Of a DNA stretch of 64,000 nt, positions 34,113 to 41,446 are shown one piece after another (within the stretch, counting starts at the first letter, position 1; every line of letters starts with the position of its first letter). A model generated the notes under the pieces. It saw nothing but the letters and a program-made list of their open reading frames with translations. It was not told the origin of the DNA and did not search any database. Origin of the DNA: DASUPK01 sp963736305 (GTDB lineage: Bacteria; Actinomycetota; Thermoleophilia; Solirubrobacterales; 70-9); contig CAVTOD010000008.1 of the NCBI GenBank assembly GCA_963736305.1, positions 62,001 to 126,000 of the forward strand, read 5' to 3'. Position numbers and translations under genes: made by a program.

Positions 34113-34152
34113 TTGGCGACTCTTGCACCCCCGTGGGTGCATAACTCGCCAA
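34113..34152. terminator. nested two-stem hairpin
   Basis: Outer arms TTGGCGA / TCGCCAA (34113-34119, 34146-34152) and inner arms TGCACCC / GGGTGCA (34124-34130, 34135-34141), separated by symmetric 4-nt internal loops and closed by a 4-nt loop. It lies between the AI-2E start and the end of the 34159-34491 frame. Likely a terminator for minus-strand transcription; no T-run follows. Confidence 0.55.
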
Positions 34153-34158
34153 TCAAGC

Positions 34159-34491
34159 TCAGTTGGGCGATTCGACGCCTGCCTGCCTGAAGATCCGCTG
34201 AAGCGTGGCCCCGTGGGTGCGATGGAGCAGACCATGGCTGGTCACGCCGCCGCCCTTGAAAAAGGGCGGGGAGGACGCCAACACACGCTTCGAGGTCCAG
34301 GTGCAGCCGCATTCGATGCCCGTGTAGGCGACCCGCCCTGAGCCAACCGCGTCAAGGCGAGCGGCGACCTCGAACGGTGCGATCCCCTTCTGCCGCAGCG
34401 TGCCCGTCCAATCACCCGCGACTCCCGCAGGATCGCTGGAAGCAGGCGCCTGACGGGCATGGCCAGAGCCTAGTATCGGCCCGGATGGCAC
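34159..34491 (-). CDS. uncertain small protein, possibly a gene remnant
   Basis: A 110-aa frame in an otherwise empty 430-bp gap (34056-34484). The middle part, GDWTGTLRQKGIAPFEVAAR then LDAVGSGRVAYTGIECGCTW, resembles beta-rich C-terminal extracellular domains of some actinobacterial Ser/Thr kinases; after residue about 65 the sequence loses that character and spans a perfect hairpin (34250-34269). No clear start. It may be a remnant of a larger gene; confidence is low. Confidence 0.35.
   Translation of the reverse strand: MPSGPILGSGHARQAPASSDPAGVAGDWTGTLRQKGIAPFEVAARLDAVGSGRVAYTGIECGCTWTSKRVLASSPPFFKGGGVTSHGLLHRTHGATLQRIFRQAGVESPN
34250..34269. repeat. perfect hairpin with GAAA loop
   Basis: CCGCCCTT-GAAA-AAGGGCGG: an 8-bp perfect stem closed by a GNRA-type loop on the plus strand. 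It falls inside the uncertain 34159-34491 frame and reads PPFFKGG there. Role unknown. Confidence 0.5.
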
Positions 34492-34973
34492 AGGAACCGG
34501 TAGCCGAAGGTCCGCGCACGCTCGCCGAGGGAGTGGAGGTCCGTCCCGCCCGCGAGGACGAGATCGACGAACTCATGCCGCTGATGCGCGCCTATTGCGA
34601 GTTCTACGACTCCTCGCCGCCCGAAGAGGAAGTCACGGAGATGCTGCGTACGTTGATCACCGATCCCTCCCAGGGCGCGGTCTTCATCGCTCGAGAGGGG
34701 GACAGGGCGGTCGGTGTCGCGACGCTCGACTGGAAGTGGTCGAGCCTGAAGGGCGCGCGGATCGGATTCCTGGAGGACCTCTTCGTGGACCCGGACGCGC
34801 GCGGTGGGGGAATCGCCGACGCTCTGATCGAGATCTGTGCGGATCGCTGCCGCGAGCTCGGCATGCCGGCGATGCAGTGGGCGACCGCTCCCGACAACTT
34901 CCGCGCGCAGAAGGTCTACAACCGCACCGGCGCGGTCCCGGAGACACTCATCGAGTACGACCTCCGGCTGTGA
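34485..34973 (+). CDS. GNAT-family N-acetyltransferase
   Basis: A 162-aa GNAT protein: VEVRPAREDEIDELMPLMRA, VFIAREGDRAVGVATLDWKW, FLEDLFVDPDARGGGIADAL (acetyl-CoA loop RGGGIAD, a variant of RGxGxG/A) and YNRTGAVPETLIEYDLRL. It acetylates an unknown amine. ATG at 34485 has TAGTAT at 34471-34476, 8 nt upstream, indicating a leaderless start. Its stop overlaps the next gene as GTGA. Confidence 0.92.
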   Translation: MAQEPVAEGPRTLAEGVEVRPAREDEIDELMPLMRAYCEFYDSSPPEEEVTEMLRTLITDPSQGAVFIAREGDRAVGVATLDWKWSSLKGARIGFLEDLFVDPDARGGGIADALIEICADRCRELGMPAMQWATAPDNFRAQKVYNRTGAVPETLIEYDLRL

Positions 34974-35782
34974 GCCGGCGCCGCGGTGGGCGCGCGGGGC
35001 GGCTGAACTACGTGCGGCAGGGGGAGGGAGAGCCGCTGCTGCTGCTCCATTCGCTCGGCGGGTCGCTGATCCAGTGGTCGCCGGTGATGGAGCGTCTCGC
35101 GGCCGAGCACGAGGTGATCGCCGTCGACATGCCCGGATTCGGTCAGTCGCCCGAGCTGCCCAAGGGCATCCGGCCGCGCGCCGCGAACCTCGCGACCGCG
35201 GTCCTCGACTTCTACGACTCGCTCGGGATCGATGGAAAGCCCGCGGTTGCGGGCATCTCCCTGGGCGGCTGGACGTCGATCGAGTGCGCCCGCCAGGGCG
35301 GCGCGAGCGCCGTCGTCGCTCTCTGCCCGGCCGGCTTCTGGAAGCGGTCGCCCGAATCGTCGAACCGTGCCGTCGCACGCGCGCGGCGCAGCGGCAGGGC
35401 CGTGCGCGCCCTGTTCCGGCCGATCATGTTGACCGCGGGTGGTCGCCGCCGCGCGCTGGGACGCTTCATCTACCACCCCGAGCGCCTCAGCCCGGGAGAG
35501 GCGGAGGCGATCGCCAGGGCATACGTGACCGCGCCCGCCTATGACGAGGCGAGCGCCCTGATGCGCGCCGGCCGGGTTGAGGAGCTGAAGGGCATCAAGA
35601 CGCCGATCACCCTGGCCTGGGCCGAGCACGACACCCTCGTCCGGACGCGACCGCTGCCCGATGGGATCCTCCCCAAGCGGGTGCAGCAGGTCCTGCTGTC
35701 GGGATGCGGCCACGTCCCGACCTGGGACGACCCGGACCTGGTGACCCGCGTCGTCCTCGCGGGAGCCCGGCGAAGGCGCTAG
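34970..35782 (+). CDS. alpha/beta hydrolase
   Basis: A 270-aa hydrolase starting at GTG 34970 (GTGA overlap with the GNAT stop). Oxyanion LLLLHSLGGSLIQWSPVM, DMPGFGQSP, elbow AVAGISLGGWTSIE with nucleophile Ser97, acid in LAWAEHDTLV, His in LLSGCGHVPTWDDP. Catalytic set complete. Substrate unknown; the frame upstream of 34970 is antisense-like and ignored. Confidence 0.92.
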   Translation: MSRRRGGRAGRLNYVRQGEGEPLLLLHSLGGSLIQWSPVMERLAAEHEVIAVDMPGFGQSPELPKGIRPRAANLATAVLDFYDSLGIDGKPAVAGISLGGWTSIECARQGGASAVVALCPAGFWKRSPESSNRAVARARRSGRAVRALFRPIMLTAGGRRRALGRFIYHPERLSPGEAEAIARAYVTAPAYDEASALMRAGRVEELKGIKTPITLAWAEHDTLVRTRPLPDGILPKRVQQVLLSGCGHVPTWDDPDLVTRVVLAGARRRR

Positions 35783-35796
35783 GTAATCTGGCGACG

Positions 35797-36600
35797 ATGA
35801 GCGAGCGCACCGAGTACTCCGACGGCGAGTTCTGCTGGGTCGACCTGGCAACGACGGATGTCGAGGGCGCAAAGGCTTTCTACGGCGAGCTGCTCGGCGT
35901 AGACGCCGAGATGGCGCCGGGCGATCCCGACGAGACCGGCGGATACGGCTTCTTCATGAAGGACGGCAAGATGGTGGCGGGCGTGGGTCCGACTCAGTCT
36001 GGGGAACAGCACTCGGCCTGGTCGAGCTACATCCGGGTGGCAGACGCCGACGCGACGGCGGAAAAGGCGAAGGTGGCCGGCGGGACCGTCTTCTTCGGGC
36101 CCGTGGATCTCCCGAACGAGGCCGGCCGGGTGGCGATGCTCCGGGATCCCGCCGGTGCGTTCATCGGCGTGGTCCAGCAGGGCCGTAACCCCGGCGCCCA
36201 ACTCGTCAACGAGCCCGGGACGTGGAACTGGAACAACCTGCTGACCAACGACGTCGATACCGCGAAGAGCTTCTACGGCGACGTTTTCGATTGGTCGGCG
36301 GTTCAGCCCGAAGGGGCCCCGGATTTCGTCTGGAACTGGCAGGTGGAGGGCCAGCGCTGGCCGGAGGGGATGGCCGGCCTGATGAGGATGGGCAGCGAGA
36401 TGCCGTCAGACGCGCCGCCCTACTGGCAGGTCTATCTGATGGTCGAGAGCGCCGATCGCGCGATCGAGCTGACGAAGGAGCGCGGCGGGCGGCTGATCTT
36501 CGGCCCGCAGGAGATCCCGGTCGGCAAGATCGCCGTGCTCTTCGATCCGCAGGGCGCGGCCTTCTCGGTGATCGAGCCGGACTTTCCTGAGCCGCGTTAG
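35797..36600 (+). CDS. VOC family protein with two glyoxalase-like domains
   Basis: A 267-aa protein made of two similar halves: (1) EFCWVDLATTDVEGAKAFYG with VAMLRDPAGAFIGVVQ; (2) WNWNNLLTNDVDTAKSFYGD with IAVLFDPQGAAFSVIEP. This is the tandem VOC layout of glyoxalase/bleomycin-resistance-like proteins such as mycobacterial CFP30B; the metal ligands are not fully kept. TAATCT at 35784-35789 lies 7 nt before ATG. Its stop overlaps the Fur gene's stop (TTAG). Confidence 0.93.
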   Translation: MSERTEYSDGEFCWVDLATTDVEGAKAFYGELLGVDAEMAPGDPDETGGYGFFMKDGKMVAGVGPTQSGEQHSAWSSYIRVADADATAEKAKVAGGTVFFGPVDLPNEAGRVAMLRDPAGAFIGVVQQGRNPGAQLVNEPGTWNWNNLLTNDVDTAKSFYGDVFDWSAVQPEGAPDFVWNWQVEGQRWPEGMAGLMRMGSEMPSDAPPYWQVYLMVESADRAIELTKERGGRLIFGPQEIPVGKIAVLFDPQGAAFSVIEPDFPEPR

Positions 36601-37043
36601 CTACGGCACTCGGCGCAGAGCCCGCTGACCACGACCTCGGCCCGGTCAGGGGCGAAGCCGGCGCGCGCGGCCGAGCGGCGGGCCCGCTCGAGATCGAGCG
36701 GGACCTCGATGTCCTCGATCCGGCCGCAGTTGCTGCAGATCATGTGGTGGTGCGCGTCGCCCCGCGTGTCCCAGAGCAGGGTGCCGCCGCCCCCGTTGAC
36801 CCGGCGCACGACGCCGAGCTGCTCGAAGAGCTCGAGCGTCGCGTAGACGGTCGGGAGGGAGACGCCGGGCAGCTTCTCGCTCGCCTCGGAGAGGAGGTCC
36901 TCGGCACTGACGTGCCGGGCGCTGTCGCGGAGGAGCCGGTGCATGACGACGCGCTGCGAGGTCGCACGCAGGCCGCGCTGGCGAAGGAGCTCGGCGAGCT
37001 CGGCGTCGTCGCGGGGTGGGGTGTGGACGTGTGTGTCGGACAT
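36597..37043 (-). CDS. Fur-family metalloregulator
   Basis: A 148-aa Fur protein: winged helix LRQRGLRATSQRVVMHRLL, ARHVSAEDLLSEA, VSLPTVYATLELFEQLGVVR; metal and zinc sites GDAHHHMICSNCGRIEDIEV and GLCAECRS (structural CxxC pairs). TAGGTT at 37054-37059 (minus) lies 10 nt upstream, inside the TAGGT-GA-ACCTA palindrome, suggesting autoregulation. Divergent from the VIT-type transporter. Whether it senses iron, zinc or peroxide cannot be told. Confidence 0.95.
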   Translation of the reverse strand: MSDTHVHTPPRDDAELAELLRQRGLRATSQRVVMHRLLRDSARHVSAEDLLSEASEKLPGVSLPTVYATLELFEQLGVVRRVNGGGGTLLWDTRGDAHHHMICSNCGRIEDIEVPLDLERARRSAARAGFAPDRAEVVVSGLCAECRS

Positions 37044-37047
37044 GTCG

Positions 37048-37059
37048 TAGGTGAACCTA
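37048..37059. promoter_or_regulatory. palindrome in the Fur/VIT divergent region (site 1)
   Basis: TAGGT-GA-ACCTA immediately upstream of the fur start and overlapping its -10-like TAGGTT. A likely Fur operator. Confidence 0.5.
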
Positions 37060-37083
37060 ATAGAACATCGTACATCTTAGGCA

Positions 37084-37100
37084 GACCTTATCTTAAGGTC
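37084..37100. promoter_or_regulatory. palindrome in the Fur/VIT divergent region (site 2)
   Basis: GACCTTA-TCT-TAAGGTC, a perfect 7-3-7 inverted repeat ending 4 bp before the TATTAT hexamer (37105-37110) that precedes the transporter ATG. It would block that promoter when bound; Fur is the obvious candidate. Confidence 0.6.
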
Positions 37101-37116
37101 CTTGTATTATGACGAC

Positions 37117-37626
37117 ATGAGCGAATTGGTCGCAAGGCTCGCGGGGCGGATGAGCGCGGCGGACGAGGAGCGATACATGCTCCAGCGCGTTCAGCCCGCG
37201 CTGATCGGGCTGATCGACGGAACGGTCTCGACCCTGGCGCCGATCTTCGCCACCGCCTTCCTGGCCGGACCCCATGCCGCTCTCTTTGTGGGCCTGGCGG
37301 CCGCTCTCGGCGCCGGGATCAGCATGGGACTCTCGGAGGCGCTCTCCGATGACGGCACGGTCACCGGGCGAGGCACTTCGATGTCGCGCGGGCTGATCAC
37401 CGGTGGGGCGACGTTCTTCGGCGGAGCGTTCCACGCCCTGCCCTTCCTGATCAGCGACCTGCAGACCGCCCTCCTGGTTGCCTCCTTCACGGTGGGCTGT
37501 GAGCTGATCGGGATCGCCTGGGTCCGCAAGCGCTTTCTGGACGTCTCGCTGAAGAGCTCGCTGATCCAGGTGACGCTCGGCGGCGTGATCGTGGCGATCA
37601 CCGGAGTCTTGATCGGCCAGGCCTAG
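37117..37626 (+). CDS. VIT/MbfA-type metal exporter membrane protein
   Basis: A 169-aa protein with four or five helices. The block GLIDGTVSTLAPIFATAFLA then LFVGLAAALGAGISMGLSEA LSDDG matches the VIT membrane domain of MbfA-like iron exporters, here without their ferritin-like domain. It would move Fe2+/Mn2+ out of the cytosol. TATTAT at 37105-37110 ends 6 nt before ATG (leaderless). Divergent Fur gene and a palindrome over the promoter suggest metal control. Its TAG stop starts repeat copy B. Confidence 0.88.
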   Translation: MSELVARLAGRMSAADEERYMLQRVQPALIGLIDGTVSTLAPIFATAFLAGPHAALFVGLAAALGAGISMGLSEALSDDGTVTGRGTSMSRGLITGGATFFGGAFHALPFLISDLQTALLVASFTVGCELIGIAWVRKRFLDVSLKSSLIQVTLGGVIVAITGVLIGQA

Positions 37627-37750
37627 CGGCCACCAGGCCGCTCCACTCCATCAGACGGGTCGCGCTTACGCGCGCCCTCGCATCAAGGGCGAAGCCCGTA
37701 GCGACTGATGTGGGGCGGCCGCCTGTGGCCGCGATCTGATGGCGAAGCCG
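37624..37750. repeat. full-length dispersed intergenic repeat (copy B)
   Basis: Begins with the VIT gene's TAG stop: TAGCGGCCACCAGGCCGC, then the core ATCAGACGGGTCGCGC TTAC GCGCGCCCTCGCATCAA, GGGCGAAGCCCGTAGCGAC, and the end module GGCGGCCGCCTGTGGCC plus GCGATCTGATGGCGAAGCCG. It is the inverted copy of 29562-29677 and fills nearly all of the 37627-37765 gap. Confidence 0.95.
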
Positions 37751-37765
37751 TGAATACTCCACCGG

Positions 37766-39310
37766 ATGCCGCGGGAGAACGACATGGAGCGGGACGACCT
37801 CGCCGAGCTTCAGCGGAGGCGAGAGCTCACCGAGGACGCGGCCCGGCCCGAGGCCATCTCCAAGCGGCACGACCGGGGAGGGCGGACGGCTCGTGAGAAC
37901 GTCGCCGACCTGATCGACGAGGGATCGTGGGTCGAGTACGGGCGCTACGCCACCGCCCAGCAGCGGACGCGCCGCAGCCGGGATGACCTGATCGCCAACA
38001 CGCCCGCCGACGGGCTCGTCGCGGGGACCGCCACGGTCGACGGGCATCCCATCGCGGTGCTCGCCTACGACTACACCGTCCTCGCCGGCACCCAGGGCAC
38101 CGCCGGGCACTTCAAGAAGGACCGGATGTTCGAGCTGATCGATCGGATGCGCCTACCCGTCGTCTTCCTCGCCGAGGGTGGTGGGGGCCGCCCCGGCGAC
38201 ACCGACCATCCCGTCGTCAGCGCGCTCCAGGTCAGGGCCTTTGCGCTCTGGGCCAAGCTTTCCGGTCGGGTCCCAAGGATCGCGATCGTCGCCGGGAACT
38301 GCTTCGCCGGCAACGCGGTGATCGCGGGGTGCTCGGACCTGATCGTCGCCACCAAGAACTCCTCGCTGGGGATGGCGGGTCCGGCGATGATTGCCGGCGG
38401 CGGACTCGGCGAGGTCCGCGCCGAAGACGTCGGCCCGGTCGAGATGCAGGCGCCCAACGGCGTCCTCGACATCGTCGTCGAGGACGAGGAGAAGGCCGTC
38501 GCGACCGCGAAGCGCCTTCTCGGCTACTTCCGCGGGCCAGTCGAGGCGTGGTCGGCCGCCGACCAGGCTGGGCTCCGCGACGCGGTGCCCGAGAGCTCCC
38601 GGCGTGCGTACGACGTGATGCCAATCGTCGGCACGATCGCCGACGAGGACTCCGTCACGGTCTTGCGCGAGCGCTTTGCGCCGGAGCTGGTCACCGCGCT
38701 GGCTCGGATCGAAGGACGCCCCGTAGGCATCATCGCCAACAACTGCAAGTACGAGGCAGGCGTGGTCACCGGCGACGCCGGGGACAAGGCCGCTCGGTTC
38801 ATGCAGCTTTGCGACGCCTTCGGCGTCCCCGTCGTCTCGCTGATCGACACCCCCGGATACATGGTCGGTCCCGAGTCCGAGCAGGAGGGACTGGTCCGGC
38901 ACTGCTGCCGGATGCTGATCGCCGGTGCCGCACTGGCCGTCCCCACCGTCGCCATCATCCTGCGCCGCGCCTACGGCCTGGGCGCCCAGGCGATGGCATT
39001 CGGCAGCCTGCACGAACCGCTGCTGACCGCCGCATGGCCGGACGCGACGCTCGGGCCGATGGGACTCGAAGGCGCGGTGCGCCTCGCCATGCGCCGAGAG
39101 CTCGAGGCGATCGAGGACGCGGGTGAGCGCGAGCGGCGGGTGCGCGAGCTGACCGCGCAGATGTACGAGCACGCCAAGGCGCTGAACGCGGCACAGATCT
39201 TCGAGATCGACGATGTCATCGACCCGGCTGACACCCGAGCGACGATCGCTCGCACCCTCGCCGCGGCCGGGACGCCCGTGCCCAGTGGCCGCACCGTCGA
39301 CGCCTGGTAG
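37766..39310 (+). CDS. acyl-CoA carboxylase carboxyltransferase subunit
   Basis: A 514-aa biotin-dependent carboxyltransferase (PccB-like). N-lobe: GHPIAVLAYDYTVLAGTQG, VVFLAEGGGGRPGD (oxyanion hole), GNCFAGNAVIAGCSDLIVAT. C-lobe: GIIANNCKYEAGVVTGDAGD, VVSLIDTPGYMVGPESEQEG. It transfers CO2 from carboxybiotin to an acyl-CoA such as propionyl-CoA; no biotin carboxylase is nearby. ATG at 37766 or 37784 (GGGAG upstream) could start it. Ends back-to-back with the MmsA gene. Confidence 0.94.
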   Translation: MPRENDMERDDLAELQRRRELTEDAARPEAISKRHDRGGRTARENVADLIDEGSWVEYGRYATAQQRTRRSRDDLIANTPADGLVAGTATVDGHPIAVLAYDYTVLAGTQGTAGHFKKDRMFELIDRMRLPVVFLAEGGGGRPGDTDHPVVSALQVRAFALWAKLSGRVPRIAIVAGNCFAGNAVIAGCSDLIVATKNSSLGMAGPAMIAGGGLGEVRAEDVGPVEMQAPNGVLDIVVEDEEKAVATAKRLLGYFRGPVEAWSAADQAGLRDAVPESSRRAYDVMPIVGTIADEDSVTVLRERFAPELVTALARIEGRPVGIIANNCKYEAGVVTGDAGDKAARFMQLCDAFGVPVVSLIDTPGYMVGPESEQEGLVRHCCRMLIAGAALAVPTVAIILRRAYGLGAQAMAFGSLHEPLLTAAWPDATLGPMGLEGAVRLAMRRELEAIEDAGERERRVRELTAQMYEHAKALNAAQIFEIDDVIDPADTRATIARTLAAAGTPVPSGRTVDAW

Positions 39311-39317
39311 CTACCAG
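39304..39317. terminator. palindrome carrying both stop codons
   Basis: CTGGTAG|CTACCAG, a perfect 14-bp palindrome in which TAG ends the plus-strand carboxyltransferase and the complementary TAG ends the minus-strand MmsA gene. Too short and loopless for a classical terminator. Confidence 0.35.
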
Positions 39318-40774
39318 CGGCTCGTGACGACTTTCTTGCGGGTGTAGAAGTCGACGGCGTCTGAGCCGTTCGCGTGCAGGTCCCCGTCGATCGAGTCCTT
39401 CCAGCCGGAGAAGGGGAACCAGGCGACTGGGGCCGGCACGCCGATGTTGACCCCGAGCATTCCGGCCTCGATGCCCCAGCGATACGTCCGCGCGGCCGCG
39501 CCCGAGGTAGTGAAGATGGAGCCGGCGTTGCCGTAGCGCGAGCCGTTGGCGAACTCGATCGCGGCCTCGAGGTCAGGGACGCCTACCAGCGCCAGGACCG
39601 GACCGAAGATCTCCTCGCGGGCAAGCTCGGATTCGTGATCGGCGACCTCGACGAGGGTCGGCCCGAGCATCGCGCCGGCCTCGCCGCCGCCGAGACGGCC
39701 ATCGAGGAGGACGGTCGAGCCCGACGCCTCGGCCGTGGCGATGGCGGCCTCGGCACGCTCGCGCGCCTCCGGCGAGACCATCGGGCAGACGTCGGTGCCG
39801 GGATCGGCACCGGGTCCGGTGGCCAGCTCCTCGGACGCGTTCTTCAGCTGCTCGCGCACCTCTGCTTGCCTGCCCTCGTCGCCGACGATGACGCACACAG
39901 ATCCGGCGAGACAGCGCTGCCCGGCCGCGCCGAACGAGGAGCTCAGGATCGCGGGGACGGAGGTGACCAGATCGGCGTCGTCCGCGACGATCATCGAATT
40001 CTTGGCACCGCCGAGCGCCTGGACGCGCTTGCCCGTTTCCGCCGACCGGGTGGCGACCAGGCGAGCCGTGCTGGCCTGGCCGACGAACGAGACGGCGTCC
40101 ACGCCGTCGTGGTCGAGAATCGACTCGACGGCCTCACGCCCGCCGTGGGCGAGGTTGACGACTCCCGGCGGGAAGATCTCCTCTTCGTCGATCAGCTCGC
40201 AGATGTGCTGCGCCGGACGCGGATCGCGCTCCGACGGCTTGAGGATGAAGGCGTTGCCGCAGGCGACGGCGTAGGGGAGGAACCAGAGCGGAATCATCGC
40301 CGGGAAGTTGAAAGGGGTGATGGCGGCGACGACGCCGACCGGCTGGCGGACCAGCTCGACGTCGACGCCGGACGCCACGCCCTCGAGCGTCTCGCCCTTC
40401 AGCAGGTGGGGGATGGCGGCGGCGGACTCGACGGATTCGATCCCGCGGCCGACCTCGCCGTCGGCGTCGGCCAGTGTCTTCCCCATGTCGGCGGTGACGA
40501 GCGCGGTGAGCTCCTCGCGGTTGCGGATGAGCGCGTCGCGGAGTGCCAGGACGGCACGCGCCCTCTCCTGGGGAGGGACTTCCCGCCAGGCAGGTTGGGC
40601 AGCCCGAGCCGCGGCAACGGCGCGGTCGATGTCAGTGGAGACCGATAGCGGGACCCGAGCGGTGAGCTCGCCCGTGGCCGGATCGCGGTCATCCAGCGTC
40701 TCGGTGGCGGCGGACTCGAACCACTCGCCGCCGGCGTAGTTCTGAAGCGTCCGTGCCTCGGCCGCAGTGGCCAT
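39311..40774 (-). CDS. mmsA: CoA-acylating methylmalonate-semialdehyde dehydrogenase
   Basis: A 487-aa ALDH of the MmsA type: VGVVAAITPFNFPAMIPLWF, LKPSERDP, VSFVGQASTARLVATRSAET, ALGGAKNSMIVADDADL and the catalytic Cys in GAAGQRCLAGSVCVIVG, then GWKDSIDGDLHANGSDAVDF with terminal TRKKVV. The IDGDLHANG block distinguishes MmsA from other ALDHs. It turns methylmalonate semialdehyde into propionyl-CoA (valine/inositol/beta-alanine routes), linking to the carboxyltransferase opposite. TAGGCT at 40781-40786 lies 6 nt before ATG. Confidence 0.95.
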   Translation of the reverse strand: MATAAEARTLQNYAGGEWFESAATETLDDRDPATGELTARVPLSVSTDIDRAVAAARAAQPAWREVPPQERARAVLALRDALIRNREELTALVTADMGKTLADADGEVGRGIESVESAAAIPHLLKGETLEGVASGVDVELVRQPVGVVAAITPFNFPAMIPLWFLPYAVACGNAFILKPSERDPRPAQHICELIDEEEIFPPGVVNLAHGGREAVESILDHDGVDAVSFVGQASTARLVATRSAETGKRVQALGGAKNSMIVADDADLVTSVPAILSSSFGAAGQRCLAGSVCVIVGDEGRQAEVREQLKNASEELATGPGADPGTDVCPMVSPEARERAEAAIATAEASGSTVLLDGRLGGGEAGAMLGPTLVEVADHESELAREEIFGPVLALVGVPDLEAAIEFANGSRYGNAGSIFTTSGAAARTYRWGIEAGMLGVNIGVPAPVAWFPFSGWKDSIDGDLHANGSDAVDFYTRKKVVTSRW

Positions 40775-40783
40775 GAGCGCAGC

Positions 40784-41446
40784 CTAGCGTCGGCTCGACC
40801 GCCGCCGCGCCCGGTGCTTTGTGAACTGACCGGGCTCGGCCTCCTCGTCGAGCACCTGCTCGATCGTCCGGCCGCTCAGCACCGACTCCGGTTGCGAGGA
40901 GGTCGGCTTGCGCCGGGCATCGGCGCCCTCGTCGCGCTTCTTGATCAGCAGCCATTTCTCGCGGTCACCCGCCGGCCCGGTGCGCACGAGCGCGTAGGCG
41001 CCCTTGATCTTCTCGCCGAGGAGGAAGACCTTCACGTCGCCCACCTCGATCGCCTTTGACAGGTCCATGGGCCCGCCGCGCCGGGTCTCCGAGATGTTCT
41101 GGAAGACGCCGCGGTCCCAGACAATCATCGGGCCGGCGCCATAGGAGCCTTCCTCGATCACGCCCTCCCACTCGAGGTACTGCAGCGGGTGGTCCTCGGT
41201 CCGCATCGCGAGCCGCTTGTCCCGGGGATCGAGCGAGGGCCCCTTCGGGATGGCCCAGGAGGCCAGCACGCCGTCGACCTCGAGCCGCAGGTCGTAGTGC
41301 TCGGATGTGGCCGAGTGCTTCTGAAACGAGAAGCGCGGATGGCGGCGGCGCGCCTTGCCCTTGCCCTTCGACTTGCCCTTGGCGCTCGGCTCCTTCGTCT
41401 TCGAGAAGTCGCGCTTGCGCTCATATTCCTTCAGGGAGCGGGGCAT
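40784..41446 (-). CDS. LigD-type 3'-phosphoesterase domain protein
   Basis: A 220-aa stand-alone phosphoesterase domain of the bacterial NHEJ ligase D family. FSFQKHSATSEHYDLRLEVD, GVLASWAIPKGPSLDPRDKR, MRTEDHPLQYLEWEGVIEEG and SYGAGPMIVWDRG give the His/Asp metal residues. The N-terminus is Lys-rich and the C-terminus Arg-rich. It would trim 3'-phosphate/ribonucleotide ends at DNA breaks. No Ku, ligase or polymerase domain is in the window. ATG overlaps the acyltransferase stop as TGATG. Confidence 0.93.
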   Translation of the reverse strand: MPRSLKEYERKRDFSKTKEPSAKGKSKGKGKARRRHPRFSFQKHSATSEHYDLRLEVDGVLASWAIPKGPSLDPRDKRLAMRTEDHPLQYLEWEGVIEEGSYGAGPMIVWDRGVFQNISETRRGGPMDLSKAIEVGDVKVFLLGEKIKGAYALVRTGPAGDREKWLLIKKRDEGADARRKPTSSQPESVLSGRTIEQVLDEEAEPGQFTKHRARRRSSRR

